Part shown: piece by piece, positions 17,371-25,718 of the stretch
Numbering within the stretch: the stretch's first letter is position 1
Layout of the letters: each line of letters begins with the position of its first letter
Assembly: GCF_008086045.1 (NCBI RefSeq)
Contig: NZ_VSEY01000059.1
Location: 1-63,955 of the forward strand
Source of the DNA: Nonomuraea sp. PA05
GTDB taxonomy: Bacteria > Actinomycetota > Actinomycetes > Streptosporangiales > Streptosporangiaceae
Direction: 5' to 3'
DNA length: 63,955 nucleotides
Made by a program: the position numbers and the translations under genes
The notes under the pieces: model-generated
The model's input: only the letters and a program-made list of their open reading frames with translations
What the model was told of the DNA's origin: nothing
Databases searched by the model: none

Positions 17371-20300
17371 CCCTCCTCCCGACGGACAAACTGGTGGCCG
17401 GGCGGCGCACGGGCGCGGGCCGGCCGGTGGGGGAGCCCGCCAGGCGCCGCCTGTGGCTGCTGCTGTGCTGCCTCGGCTTCGCCCTGCTCGCGTTCACCAC
17501 CAAGCCGGGCCAGCTCATCTCCGACACCAAGATGGACCTGGCGCTCAACCCGATCGGCTGGCTCGAACGCGCCGCCCACCTGTGGGACCTGCAACACTTC
17601 GGCCAGCTCCAGAACCAGGTCGCCGGCTACGTCTTCCCGATGGGGCCGTTCTTCGCGCTCGGCGACCTGGCCGGCGTCGCGCCGTGGGTGACGCAGCGGC
17701 TCTGGCTGACGCTGCTGATGTGCGTGGCCTTCCTCGGCGTGGAGCGGCTGGGCCGGCAGCTCGGCATCGGCACGCCGGGCACCAGGATCGTGGGCGCGCT
17801 GGCGTACGCGCTGGCTCCGCGCACGCTGTCGATCCTCGGCGAGATCTCGATCGAGTGGCTGCCCGCCGCGATGCTGCCGTGGATCCTCATCCCGCTGCTC
17901 ACCGCCTCGGAGACCGGCCAGCGCGCTCGCGGGGCCATCAGGTCGGCGCTGGCGGTGGCGCTGTGCGGCGGCGTCAACGCGGTCGCCGTGCTGGCCGTGC
18001 TCGTCGCCCCCGTCCTGTACATCGTGACCAGGCCGCACCCGGTGCCGCGCTGGCGGCTGCTGGCCTGGTGGTCGGGCGCCGTCGCGGTGGCCACCCTGTT
18101 CTGGTCGCTGCCGCTGCTGCTCGTCGGCCGGTACGCGTTCAACTTCCTGCCGTACACCGAGACGGCCGACACCACCACCGCCGTCACCTCGCTCACCAAC
18201 GTGCTGCGCGGCGCCTCCGACTGGGTGCGCTACCTGCCGCTCAGCGGCGTCTTCGAGCAGCCGCCCGGCTTCGCGATCGCCACCTCGGCCACCATGATCG
18301 TGGTCACCGGCCTGATCGCCGCGCTCGGCCTGGCCGGGCTGTCGCGCCGCGACCTGCCCGCCAAGGGCTTCGTGGTGGCGATGTTCCTGGTCGGCGTGGT
18401 GGCGCTGGTCGCCGGGCACGCCAGTGCCTTGGAGCCGGTGCTGGCCGAGCCGGTGCGCTGGCTGCTGGACGGGCCGCTCGCGCCGCTGCGCAACCTGCGC
18501 AAGTTCGACCCCCTCGTCCGGCTCGCGCTCGCCTTCGGCCTGGCCCACCTGCTGGTCAGGGCCAGGATCCCGCTGCGCGCGACCGCCGTCGCGGCCTTCG
18601 TCGCGCTCGTGCTGCCCGTCTTCAACCAGGGCCTGGCCGCGCCGGGCGACTTCCAGCAGATTCCGTCCCACTGGCGGGAGGCGGCCGGCTGGCTCGACCG
18701 CAACGCCGGCGACGACGGCGTGCTGGTCGTGCCGGGCGCCAAGTTCGGCGAGTACGTCTGGGGCCGCCCGCTGGACGAGCCGCTGCAGGCCCTGTCCACC
18801 GCCCGGTGGACCACCAGGCAGATCACGCCGCCCGGCTCCGTCGGCCTGACCAGGCTGCTCGACGCCGTCGACCAGCGGCTCACCGCAGGGCACGGCTCGG
18901 CGGGGGTGACGGCCGTGCTGCGCCGGCTGGGCGTGCGCTACCTGCTCGTCAGGAACGACCTGAACAGGGCGAACCTCGCGGGCGCCTGGCCGTCCAGGAT
19001 GTACGAGGCGCTGCGCGAGTCGCCCGGCATCAGGAAGGTGCGCTCGTTCGGCGACGTGGTCGGCGACCGGGAGACCGACGACGCGGTCAACCAGGTGGAC
19101 GCGCCGTTCCCCGCGCTCGACCTGTACGAGGTGTCCGGCAGCGCCGACCTGGTCTCCGTGCAGCCCGCGGCCGACGCGCTGGCCGTGCGCGGCGGGCCCG
19201 ACTCGCTGCTCGCGATGGGCGACCTCGGCCTGCTGAACGACGGCCCTGTCCTGGTGAACGGCGACGCGGGCACGCGCGAGACCCCCACCGTGGTCAGCGA
19301 CGCGCTGCGACTGCGCGAGCGCTCGTTCGGCGAGATCAGGTCGAACTGGTCGCCCACGCTGACGGCCGACAAGAAGGCGGACTTCGGCGGGGTCAGGGAG
19401 CTGGACCTGCTGGAGGACGGCTGGCTCGACGAGACCGCGGTGGCCGAGTACGACGGCATCGCCGGCATCAGCGCCTCCTCCTCGGTCGCCGACCCGTACG
19501 CGATCGCCGGGATCAGCAGCCCCGGCAGCGGCCCGTGGGCCGCCATGGACGGCAACGTCGAGACCGGCTGGCAGAACGACGGCTCCACGGCCCCGCGGGG
19601 CGAGTGGCTGCGCATCGACCTCGCCGGGCGGATGCGGCTGCCGTACCTGGACGTCATGTTCGCCCCCGACCTGCTGCTCGGCCAGTCGGTCAGGCGGATC
19701 GCCGTGGAGACCGAGGCGGGCAGCCTGGTCCAGGACGTCACCGCCGGCACGGACCCGCAGCGGCTGCGCGTGCCCGACGGGCCCACGACCTGGGTGCGGC
19801 TCAAGGTGGTGGCGACCGCGTCCGCCGAGTGGAGCTACGGCCAGCGGATCGGCGTCATCGAGCTGTCCATCCCGGGCGTCGCGGCGGGCCGCACCGTCAG
19901 GCTGCCCGGCGAGGGCGACGTCTACGTCATGGACCGGGGGCTCGACGAGCGGCCCGCGTGCATGCGCAACCCGTCCCGATGGGTGTGCAACGAGGTGACG
20001 CTGGCCAGGAAGGGCGAGGAGACCGGGTTCGACCGGACTTTCAGCGCCGCGTCCGAGGAGGCCGCGAACGTGCGGGGAACGGCCGTGCTGAGGGATCCCG
20101 AGCTGGTCGACCGCTTCACCCGCGTCCGTGCGGACCTGACCACCGTGACCGGTTCCTCCCAGCTCAGCGACGACGCCGTGGTCTCGCCCAGGTCGGCGTT
20201 CGACGCGGACCCGACCACCACCTGGATCCCGGAGTCCGGCGACACCGAGCCCACGCTCACCATCGCCTGGAAGGGCAAGCGGAAGATCTCCCGCATCCAG

Positions 20301-21467
20301 ATCGGCCGCCCGAGCAGCGACCAGCAGGCGCTGGACGTGATCGTGAGCGGCGACGGCGGCCAGGTGCGCGGCGGCCGGGTGGACCCGCAAGGGAACCTGA
20401 CCTTCAAGGCGATGTCCACCTCCCGGCTCAAGCTCCGCTTCGCGCCCTTCTCCAAGCGGCTGCAGGTGACCGAGCTGGTGATACCCAGGGTCGATCCGGT
20501 GGGCCGGCCCGCCGACATCCCCCTCAGGCTGGCCTGCGGGCTCGGGCCGCGGATCGAGGTGAACGGCCGGGCCATCCCGACCAAGGTCGCCGGCACCCAC
20601 GCCGACCTGCTCGAACAGCGGCCCGTGCAGATCCTCGGCTGCTCGAGGGCCGAGCTGGCGGAGGGCGACAACCGGGTACGGGTGGCCGGGTGGGACCCGT
20701 ACACGATCGACTCGCTCGTGCTCGGCACGCTGCCGCGCCGGCCGGACGGCGTGGCGGGCTCGGCGGCGCGCGGCACCTGGACGACCTCGGCGCGCGAGGT
20801 CACGGTGAGCGCGCCGAAGGACTCCTTCCTCGTCGTCAACGAGAACTACAACGCCGGCTGGCGGGCACAGGTCGGCGGCAAGACACTCAAACCCGTACGG
20901 ATCGACGGCTGGAAGCAGGGCTGGGAGCTGCCCGCGGGCACCCAGGGCACCGCCAGGCTCGAGTACCTGCCCGACCGCCCCTACCGGCTCGCGCTGCTGC
21001 TCGGGCTGGCGGGCATCGCGCTGCTGGCGCTGGTCGCGCTGGCGCTGCGCGGGCCGAGGCCCGAGCACGTGCGCGAGACGGCCGCCGCCTCGGCCTCCCG
21101 GCTGTCACGGCCGCGCGCGCCGGTCGTGGTCGTGCTCGCGCTGGCGTTCGGCGGCTGGGTGGCGAGCTGGCAGGGCATGGTCGCGGTGCTCGCCGCCGTG
21201 CTGGTGACCCTGCTGCTGCGGGCCCGCAAGCTGCCCGCGCACTGGGCGGCGGCCGGGGTCTTCTGCGCGGCCACGGCGTCGCTGGCCGCGGCCATGGTGC
21301 TGCGCGACCACGGCGTGGGCGTGGAGCTGCTGATGGACCAGATACCGCAGCTCGCCGCCGTGGCGGCCGTGGGCGTGCTGTTCGGCCAGCTCGTCACGGA
21401 GCCGGCGCGGCCGGCTGCGGAGCCGGAGCCGGCCGCCGCGGAGCAGGTGCTGACCGGTGTCCACTGA
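17367..21467 (+). CDS. AftD-like alpha-(1->3)-arabinofuranosyltransferase (DUF3367)
   Basis: 1366 residues from GTG 17367, overlapping the GT4 stop by 4 bp with GGGAGGAG just upstream. Mycobacterial AftD is about 1400 residues. Layout: about eleven membrane helices in the first 420 residues, with acidic STKMDL-type loop (SDTKMDLALNP) after the first helix; a long periplasm-side region with discoidin/F5-8-like carbohydrate-binding parts (SSSVADPYAI, AMDGNVETGWQND; ADPTTTWIPESG); and a few helices near residues 1205-1340. AftD adds arabinofuranose from decaprenyl-phosphoarabinose to arabinan. Whether this organism makes arabinan is unknown; the acceptor may be another wall glycan. Confidence 0.87.
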   Translation: MTLLPTDKLVAGRRTGAGRPVGEPARRRLWLLLCCLGFALLAFTTKPGQLISDTKMDLALNPIGWLERAAHLWDLQHFGQLQNQVAGYVFPMGPFFALGDLAGVAPWVTQRLWLTLLMCVAFLGVERLGRQLGIGTPGTRIVGALAYALAPRTLSILGEISIEWLPAAMLPWILIPLLTASETGQRARGAIRSALAVALCGGVNAVAVLAVLVAPVLYIVTRPHPVPRWRLLAWWSGAVAVATLFWSLPLLLVGRYAFNFLPYTETADTTTAVTSLTNVLRGASDWVRYLPLSGVFEQPPGFAIATSATMIVVTGLIAALGLAGLSRRDLPAKGFVVAMFLVGVVALVAGHASALEPVLAEPVRWLLDGPLAPLRNLRKFDPLVRLALAFGLAHLLVRARIPLRATAVAAFVALVLPVFNQGLAAPGDFQQIPSHWREAAGWLDRNAGDDGVLVVPGAKFGEYVWGRPLDEPLQALSTARWTTRQITPPGSVGLTRLLDAVDQRLTAGHGSAGVTAVLRRLGVRYLLVRNDLNRANLAGAWPSRMYEALRESPGIRKVRSFGDVVGDRETDDAVNQVDAPFPALDLYEVSGSADLVSVQPAADALAVRGGPDSLLAMGDLGLLNDGPVLVNGDAGTRETPTVVSDALRLRERSFGEIRSNWSPTLTADKKADFGGVRELDLLEDGWLDETAVAEYDGIAGISASSSVADPYAIAGISSPGSGPWAAMDGNVETGWQNDGSTAPRGEWLRIDLAGRMRLPYLDVMFAPDLLLGQSVRRIAVETEAGSLVQDVTAGTDPQRLRVPDGPTTWVRLKVVATASAEWSYGQRIGVIELSIPGVAAGRTVRLPGEGDVYVMDRGLDERPACMRNPSRWVCNEVTLARKGEETGFDRTFSAASEEAANVRGTAVLRDPELVDRFTRVRADLTTVTGSSQLSDDAVVSPRSAFDADPTTTWIPESGDTEPTLTIAWKGKRKISRIQIGRPSSDQQALDVIVSGDGGQVRGGRVDPQGNLTFKAMSTSRLKLRFAPFSKRLQVTELVIPRVDPVGRPADIPLRLACGLGPRIEVNGRAIPTKVAGTHADLLEQRPVQILGCSRAELAEGDNRVRVAGWDPYTIDSLVLGTLPRRPDGVAGSAARGTWTTSAREVTVSAPKDSFLVVNENYNAGWRAQVGGKTLKPVRIDGWKQGWELPAGTQGTARLEYLPDRPYRLALLLGLAGIALLALVALALRGPRPEHVRETAAASASRLSRPRAPVVVVLALAFGGWVASWQGMVAVLAAVLVTLLLRARKLPAHWAAAGVFCAATASLAAAMVLRDHGVGVELLMDQIPQLAAVAAVGVLFGQLVTEPARPAAEPEPAAAEQVLTGVH

Positions 21468-22539
21468 GCCTGAGCGCGCTGACCTCGATCAGGTGGTAGC
21501 TGCCGATGCTCAGCAGCAGCGTCACGATGAACGACACCACCGCCACGCTGACGAAGTCGCCCTGGAACGGCTGCGCGCCCGTGAGCTTGAGTTGCAGCGT
21601 GATCACCGGCGCGTGCCAGAGGAAGAAGCTGTAGGAGATGCGGCCCAGGTAGGCGCTGACGGGGTTGCCGAGCACCCGGTTGCGCGCCGAGTCCGGGCGG
21701 GAGGCCAGCGCGAACGGGGCCACCAGGAGCACCGCCACCGCCGCCTCCAGGGTGATCCGCCACAGCGACTGCGACAGGGTCGGCAGGGTGAGCGTGCGGG
21801 GGCCGGCGAGGCCGGTGCTGAGCAGCGCGTACAGCAGGCCCGCCAGGACCAGGAGCTGCGGCGCGAGCGAGTCGATCACGCGGCTGTGCCCGATCCACAC
21901 CGACAGCACCGCCATGGCCATGCCGCAGGCGAAGTAGACCAGATGGTACGGCAGCAGCAGCGCGAGCTGCGGCAGCTCGTACAGCCGGGCGACGGCCACG
22001 GTGGCCACGCAGATCACCGGCAGCACCGAGATGCCGACCAGCAGCCGGACCGGCCGGTTGCCGCCGCGCGCGAAGCGGTGCAGCAGCCAGGCCATGATCG
22101 GCAGCAGCAGGTAGAACGACATCTCGATGGGCAGCGTCCACATCTGGTAGAGGCCGTCGGGCGCGGGGTCGTCGGGGAAGAAGTTCTGCGCAAGCAGCAT
22201 CCACTTCAGCCAGCCGGTCCAGTCGAAGGAGCTCCACGCCCACAGGGCCAGGGCGGTCACCAGCCAGTAGACCGGCATGACGCGCATGATTCGGCGCCAC
22301 AGGTAACGCGCCGGCTTCGGCCGTGCCGTATCCTCGATCACCGCGCGCGCCCAAGGGCGGTACAGGAGCAGGCCCGACAGGAGGAAGAAGATCGGTACGG
22401 CGATGCCCAGGCGGCTCATCATCCAGGGGAGCATGCCCTCGCGGTACATCACTCCCGTGTTGCTCCCGACGTGCAGCAGCCAGACGCCGAGCGCGGCGAT
22501 CGCGCGGATGCCGTCGAGCGCGGCGTCCCTGCTCCTCAT
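21394..22539 (-). CDS. Acyltransferase family 3 membrane protein
   Basis: About 381 residues from ATG 22539 (GTG 22551 is an alternative). About ten hydrophobic segments. Family signs: LDGIRAIAALGVWLLHV with the catalytic His in the first helix, FFLLSGLLLYRPW, and RRIMRVMPVYW. Such proteins O-acylate sugars of surface glycans. The last 74 bp overlap the end of the convergent AftD-like gene, so the two 3' ends share sequence. Acylation of the glycan made by the adjacent transferases is a reasonable inference. Confidence 0.87.
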   Translation of the reverse strand: MRSRDAALDGIRAIAALGVWLLHVGSNTGVMYREGMLPWMMSRLGIAVPIFFLLSGLLLYRPWARAVIEDTARPKPARYLWRRIMRVMPVYWLVTALALWAWSSFDWTGWLKWMLLAQNFFPDDPAPDGLYQMWTLPIEMSFYLLLPIMAWLLHRFARGGNRPVRLLVGISVLPVICVATVAVARLYELPQLALLLPYHLVYFACGMAMAVLSVWIGHSRVIDSLAPQLLVLAGLLYALLSTGLAGPRTLTLPTLSQSLWRITLEAAVAVLLVAPFALASRPDSARNRVLGNPVSAYLGRISYSFFLWHAPVITLQLKLTGAQPFQGDFVSVAVVSFIVTLLLSIGSYHLIEVSALRLSGHRSAPAPRRPAPAPQPAAPAP

Positions 22540-22588
22540 CGCTGCTCCCACTCATTGTCCGCCGATGCGTTCACCGATGCAGAAACCA

Positions 22589-22609
22589 CGATAGAACTTG
22601 TTTCTATCG
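22589..22609. promoter_or_regulatory. Palindromic operator candidate
   Basis: CGATAGAA and TTCTATCG form perfect 8-bp arms around CTTGT, between the divergent acyltransferase and DUF3068 genes. The centre reads TAGAACTTGTTTCT, close to the KstR consensus TnnAACnnGTTnnA with the last base different. Confidence 0.6.
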
Positions 22610-22688
22610 ATTTGGTTGCGGTGGTAGGGCCGCCAGTGACGCGCATCACCCCCTGTCATACTTTGTTCCTCGACGATCGTACGCAAAC

Positions 22689-22702
22689 GACAACATGTTC
22701 TA
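22689..22702 (+). promoter_or_regulatory. KstR-like box, one mismatch
   Basis: GACAACATGTTCTA matches TnnAACnnGTTnnA except for the first T. It ends 18 bp before the DUF3068 start codon and about 80 bp from the palindrome at 22589. Confidence 0.4.
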
Positions 22703-22720
22703 CAAAATGCGGAGGCCTCG

Positions 22721-23644
22721 ATGGGTCGTATCTCCACGCTCGTCCTCATCGGGTTCGGGGCTTTCTTCATCACGCTGGCACCACTGCTGAAATTCTGGGC
22801 GTCCGAGCAGATCATCTCGGCGCCGGCCAACCAGTTCGGCATCTCCCGGCTGGAGGCCAAGAGCGCCCAGTACTTCTCCATGCAGGACCTCAAGGTGCTG
22901 ACCGGTGACCTCGACATCATCGTCACCACGCGCGGGGACGTGAAGGAGGCCAAGGACGACCACGTGGTCTGGGACGAGGCCACGGTCGTCAACGACGTGA
23001 CCAACAGCCGGCCGCAGATCGACATCTCCGAGCGCCGCAGCGCCTTCAACAAGTACACGGGCGTGGCGGTGAACTGCTGCGCCGTGAACATCGAGAAGGC
23101 GCCGGTCACGCTGGAGGGGCAGATCTACAAGTTCCCCTTCGACGTGGAGAAGAAGACCTACAAGGTGTTCAACGCCACGGCGCAGAAGGCGTACGACGCG
23201 ACCTTCGTCCGTGAGGACAACGTCAACGGGCTGCCCGTCTACGTCTTCGAGCAGAGCGTCCCGCCGACCAAGACCGAGACCCGCACCGCCCCCGCCAACG
23301 TGCTCGGCATCACCGGCGAGACCGGGGACGTGCAGGTGGACCGCTGGTACGACGGCAAGACGACGTACTGGATCGAGCCGGTCACGGGCTCGCCGGTCCG
23401 CCAGGAGGTGCAGCGGCACGAGGTGCTCAAGACGCAGGACGGCGTGGAGCGCACGGCGGCCTTCATCGCCACCGCGAAGATGACCGACGCGACCGTGAAC
23501 AACCTGGTGGACAACGCGCAGTCCGGCAAGAACACCATCAACCTGCTGCGCAACGTCATCCCGCTGGTGCTGCTCGTCGTGGGCCTGGTGCTCGTGGTGG
23601 CCGGAGTGGTGCTCGCCCGCCGCCGCAGGGAGCCGATCGAGTAA
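22721..23644 (+). CDS. DUF3068 (PorA-like) membrane protein
   Basis: 307 residues, ATG 22721 with GGAGG at 22711-22715. One N-terminal membrane anchor (residues 4-25), a large external beta-rich domain (KYTGVAVNCCAVNIEKAPV, PFDVEKKTYKVF, RWYDGKTTYWIEPVTG), and a C-terminal membrane helix (about 275-300) followed by RRRR. This matches the actinobacterial DUF3068 family, annotated PorA-like. Its role is unknown. It ends the envelope block and is followed by a strong terminator. Confidence 0.85.
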   Translation: MGRISTLVLIGFGAFFITLAPLLKFWASEQIISAPANQFGISRLEAKSAQYFSMQDLKVLTGDLDIIVTTRGDVKEAKDDHVVWDEATVVNDVTNSRPQIDISERRSAFNKYTGVAVNCCAVNIEKAPVTLEGQIYKFPFDVEKKTYKVFNATAQKAYDATFVREDNVNGLPVYVFEQSVPPTKTETRTAPANVLGITGETGDVQVDRWYDGKTTYWIEPVTGSPVRQEVQRHEVLKTQDGVERTAAFIATAKMTDATVNNLVDNAQSGKNTINLLRNVIPLVLLVVGLVLVVAGVVLARRRREPIE

Positions 23645-23660
23645 ACGGCGACGCAATTCA

Positions 23661-23687
23661 GGGCCCGTGAAAACGGGCCCTTTTTTA
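23661..23687 (+). terminator. Rho-independent terminator
   Basis: GGGCCCGT, loop GAAA, ACGGGCCC, then TTTTTT. A classical intrinsic terminator 16 bp after the DUF3068 stop, unusual in being so clean in such GC-rich DNA. Confidence 0.93.
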
Positions 23688-23705
23688 TTGTCTGCGAATC
23701 TTAAC

Positions 23706-23719
23706 TAGAACTAGTTATA
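23706..23719 (+). promoter_or_regulatory. KstR-type box (exact consensus)
   Basis: TAGAACTAGTTATA fits TnnAACnnGTTnnA at every fixed base and contains the palindrome AACTAGTT. It lies 87 bp before the nitronate-monooxygenase-like start. Confidence 0.55.
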
Positions 23720-23751
23720 GTCCAAGGTTACTCACCGGTACCAGACGAAAG

Positions 23752-23774
23752 GTTCTAGTCTAGAACGCGTTGCA
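23752..23774 (+). promoter_or_regulatory. Second KstR-type box overlapping a 15-bp palindrome
   Basis: TAGAACGCGTTGCA at 23761-23774 again fits TnnAACnnGTTnnA exactly. It overlaps GTTCTAG-T-CTAGAAC (23752-23766), a perfect 7-bp-arm palindrome. Two boxes 55 bp apart suggest cooperative repression of the downstream flavoprotein gene. Confidence 0.55.
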
Positions 23775-23805
23775 GTTCGCAGTGTCGCGGACGTATTGTC
23801 GGGCC

Positions 23806-24912
23806 ATGCGGACACGCGTCACGGACATGTTCGGAATCGAGCTCCCGATCTTCGCGTTCAGTCACTGCAGGGACGTGGTCGCCGCCGTGAGCCGGGCGGG
23901 CGGCATGGGGGTGCTCGGAGCGCTCTACTTCACGCCGGAAGAGCTCGAGACCGAGCTCAAGTGGATCGACGACCACGTGGACGGCAAACCGTACGGGGTG
24001 GACGTCGTCATGCCGGCCTCCTACGAGGGCGCCGACTTCGCCGCCGAGGAACTGGTCGGCCGCCTGCAGTCCATGATCCCGGAAGGCCACCGCGCCTTCG
24101 TCGAGGACCTCCTGGCCAAACACGGCGTCCCGCGACTGTCGGGCGACGCCGAAGCCGGCCGCGTCCTGCTGGGCTGGACGGACGCCACCGCCCGGCCCCA
24201 GGTCGAGGTCGCCCTGCGGCACCCCATCGCGCTGCTCGCCAACGCCCTCGGGCCGCCGCCCGCCGACGTCGTCGATCTCGCGCACTCCCACGGCGTCAAG
24301 GTCGCCGCCCTCGCCTCCACCCCGCGCCACGCGCTCAAACAGGTCGAGGTGGGCGTGGACGTCGTCGTCGCCCAGGGCACCGAGGCCGGCGGGCACACCG
24401 GCGAGATCTCCACCATGGTGCTCATCCCGCAGGTCGTGGACGCCGTGGACGTGCCCGTCCTCGCGGCCGGCGGCATCGGCAACGGCCGCCAGATGGCCGC
24501 CGGGATGGCGCTGGGGGCCGAAGGCGTGTGGACCGGCTCGCTGTGGCTCACCGTCGAGGAGGCCGACACGCCGGAGATGGCCAAGCGCCGCATCCTGGAG
24601 GCCACCTCCCGCGACACCGTCCGATCCCGGAGCTGGACCGGCAAGCCCGCCCGGCTGCTCCGCAACGAGTGGACCGAGGCGTGGGAGTCGGAGGAGTCGC
24701 CGGGGACGCTGCCGATGCCGCTGCAGTTCATGCTGGTGTCGGACGCGCTGCGGCGGATCGGGCGGTCGGACGCCTCCGAGCTGGCCACGTTCCCCGCCGG
24801 GCAGATCATCGGGGTGATGAACTCCGTGCGGTCGGCGAAGGACGTGGTGTTCGGGCTGGTGGAGGAGTACGGGGAGGCGCTGGAACGGCTGGAGCGCCTC
24901 ACGGGCGACTAG
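23806..24912 (+). CDS. Nitronate monooxygenase / 2-nitropropane dioxygenase-family flavoprotein
   Basis: 368 residues from ATG 23806. TIM-barrel FMN protein: FGIELPIFAFSHCRDVVAAVSRAGGMGVLGA at the start, QGTEAGGHTGE (the conserved His region), PVLAAGGIGNGRQMAAGMALGAEGVWTGS for phosphate binding of FMN. Related enzymes oxidise nitronates or, like IpdC in sterol ring degradation, act as flavin reductases on CoA thioesters. Two KstR-type boxes upstream favour a steroid or lipid role, which is inference. The last 36 bp, including the stop codon, are duplicated in tandem downstream. Confidence 0.85.
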   Translation: MRTRVTDMFGIELPIFAFSHCRDVVAAVSRAGGMGVLGALYFTPEELETELKWIDDHVDGKPYGVDVVMPASYEGADFAAEELVGRLQSMIPEGHRAFVEDLLAKHGVPRLSGDAEAGRVLLGWTDATARPQVEVALRHPIALLANALGPPPADVVDLAHSHGVKVAALASTPRHALKQVEVGVDVVVAQGTEAGGHTGEISTMVLIPQVVDAVDVPVLAAGGIGNGRQMAAGMALGAEGVWTGSLWLTVEEADTPEMAKRRILEATSRDTVRSRSWTGKPARLLRNEWTEAWESEESPGTLPMPLQFMLVSDALRRIGRSDASELATFPAGQIIGVMNSVRSAKDVVFGLVEEYGEALERLERLTGD

Positions 24913-24983
24913 GCGCTGGAACGGCTGGAGCGCCTCACGGGCGACTAGGCGCTGGAACGGCTGGCGCCACTCATGGGCGACTG
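24876..24983 (+). repeat. 36-bp tandem repeat, three copies, spanning a stop codon
   Basis: Units at 24876-24911, 24912-24947 (identical) and 24948-24983 (diverged). The first holds the last codons of the flavoprotein gene and most of its TAG. The second preserves the same codons and stop beyond the true end. Confidence 0.9.
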
Positions 24984-24987
24984 ACGG

Positions 24988-25392
24988 TTAGACGGGCACG
25001 ACTGTGACCAGGCTCTCCAGGCCCACGAAGTCGTCGGTGTTGCGGGTGTACAGCGGCAGGCCCCGGCTGGAGGCGACAGCGGCGATCATGAGATCCATGC
25101 GCCTCGGCCGGGGGTCGCGCTTGGCCGCTCTGGTGAGTGCGACGAGAGAGCCGTAGCGGGCCGCCGCGTCGGCGTCGAAGGGCAGTGGCTCGAAGTCGAC
25201 CACGGCGGCCCCGAGCCTCTCCACGCGGGCGGCCCGGGTCGCCTCGTCCTTCGCCATGGCCACGCCTTGATGCAACTCGGCGAGGGTGATCGCCGTGAGT
25301 TCCGGCTGAGCAGGGAGGGCCTCCGCGGGGATCTCGCCGAGATCGATGTACACGCACGTGTCGATGACCCCGCTGGCGTGACGTTCAGCCAT
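24988..25392 (-). CDS. VapC-type PIN-domain toxin
   Basis: 134 residues from ATG 25392, which overlaps the antitoxin end by 8 bp; longer upstream starts would run deep into the antitoxin gene. PIN acidic residues are visible: Asp in GVIDTCVYI, Glu in TLAELHQG, Asp in RRMDLMIAA and Asp in TRNTDDF. Such proteins are Mg-dependent ribonucleases that cleave tRNA or rRNA when freed from antitoxin. Confidence 0.9.
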   Translation of the reverse strand: MAERHASGVIDTCVYIDLGEIPAEALPAQPELTAITLAELHQGVAMAKDEATRAARVERLGAAVVDFEPLPFDADAAARYGSLVALTRAAKRDPRPRRMDLMIAAVASSRGLPLYTRNTDDFVGLESLVTVVPV

Positions 25393-25660
25393 GACGGCGC
25401 TCCCAGGGATCGTCGTCCACGCGATCCTCGGTGCCGAAGTGCTCATCGGCCTCGCGGCGCATCTCGGCGTAGTCGACCCGGGGCAGCAGACGATGCTTGG
25501 TGACCAGCTCTTCCGCGCTCAAGCGGCGTCTGCGTGGCAGCGGCCGCAACTCTGCGATCTCGACGCCGTTGCGGGTGATGTGGAAGGTCTCACCCGCCTC
25601 GACCTGATTCATGACGGCGGCGGAGTTGTTTCGGAACTCTCGTTGACTGATGACCTTCAT
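25385..25660 (-). CDS. VapB/Phd-type antitoxin
   Basis: About 91 residues from ATG 25660 (MKVISQREFRNNSAAV); ATGs 9-12 bp upstream are alternatives. The N-terminal half matches the Phd/YefM DNA-binding fold (VEAGETFHITRNGVEIAEL) and the acidic, basic-mixed C-terminus should wrap the PIN toxin. It precedes and overlaps the toxin gene, as usual. An inverted repeat just upstream is the likely autoregulatory site. Confidence 0.9.
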   Translation of the reverse strand: MKVISQREFRNNSAAVMNQVEAGETFHITRNGVEIAELRPLPRRRRLSAEELVTKHRLLPRVDYAEMRREADEHFGTEDRVDDDPWERRHG

Positions 25661-25681
25661 CATGCGACCCATCGTAGCCCT

Positions 25682-25702
25682 GTGTAGCTCACTGTGCTAC
25701 AC
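25682..25702. promoter_or_regulatory. Probable VapBC operator
   Basis: GTGTAGC and GCTACAC form perfect 7-bp arms around TCACTGT, 22 bp upstream of the antitoxin start. Confidence 0.6.
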
Positions 25703-25718
25703 GCTAAGACTACCCGCC

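Noticed and set aside
17256..21068. Very long antisense open frame over the AftD-like gene
   Set aside because: A high-GC shadow frame with His/Arg/Gly-rich nonsense and no motifs. The same applies to frames opposite the giant gene (36483-40982).
24988..25702. Toxin-antitoxin genes as a sign of a mobile element
   Set aside because: No integrase, attachment repeats or composition shift are seen, so a simple chromosomal VapBC pair is the better view.
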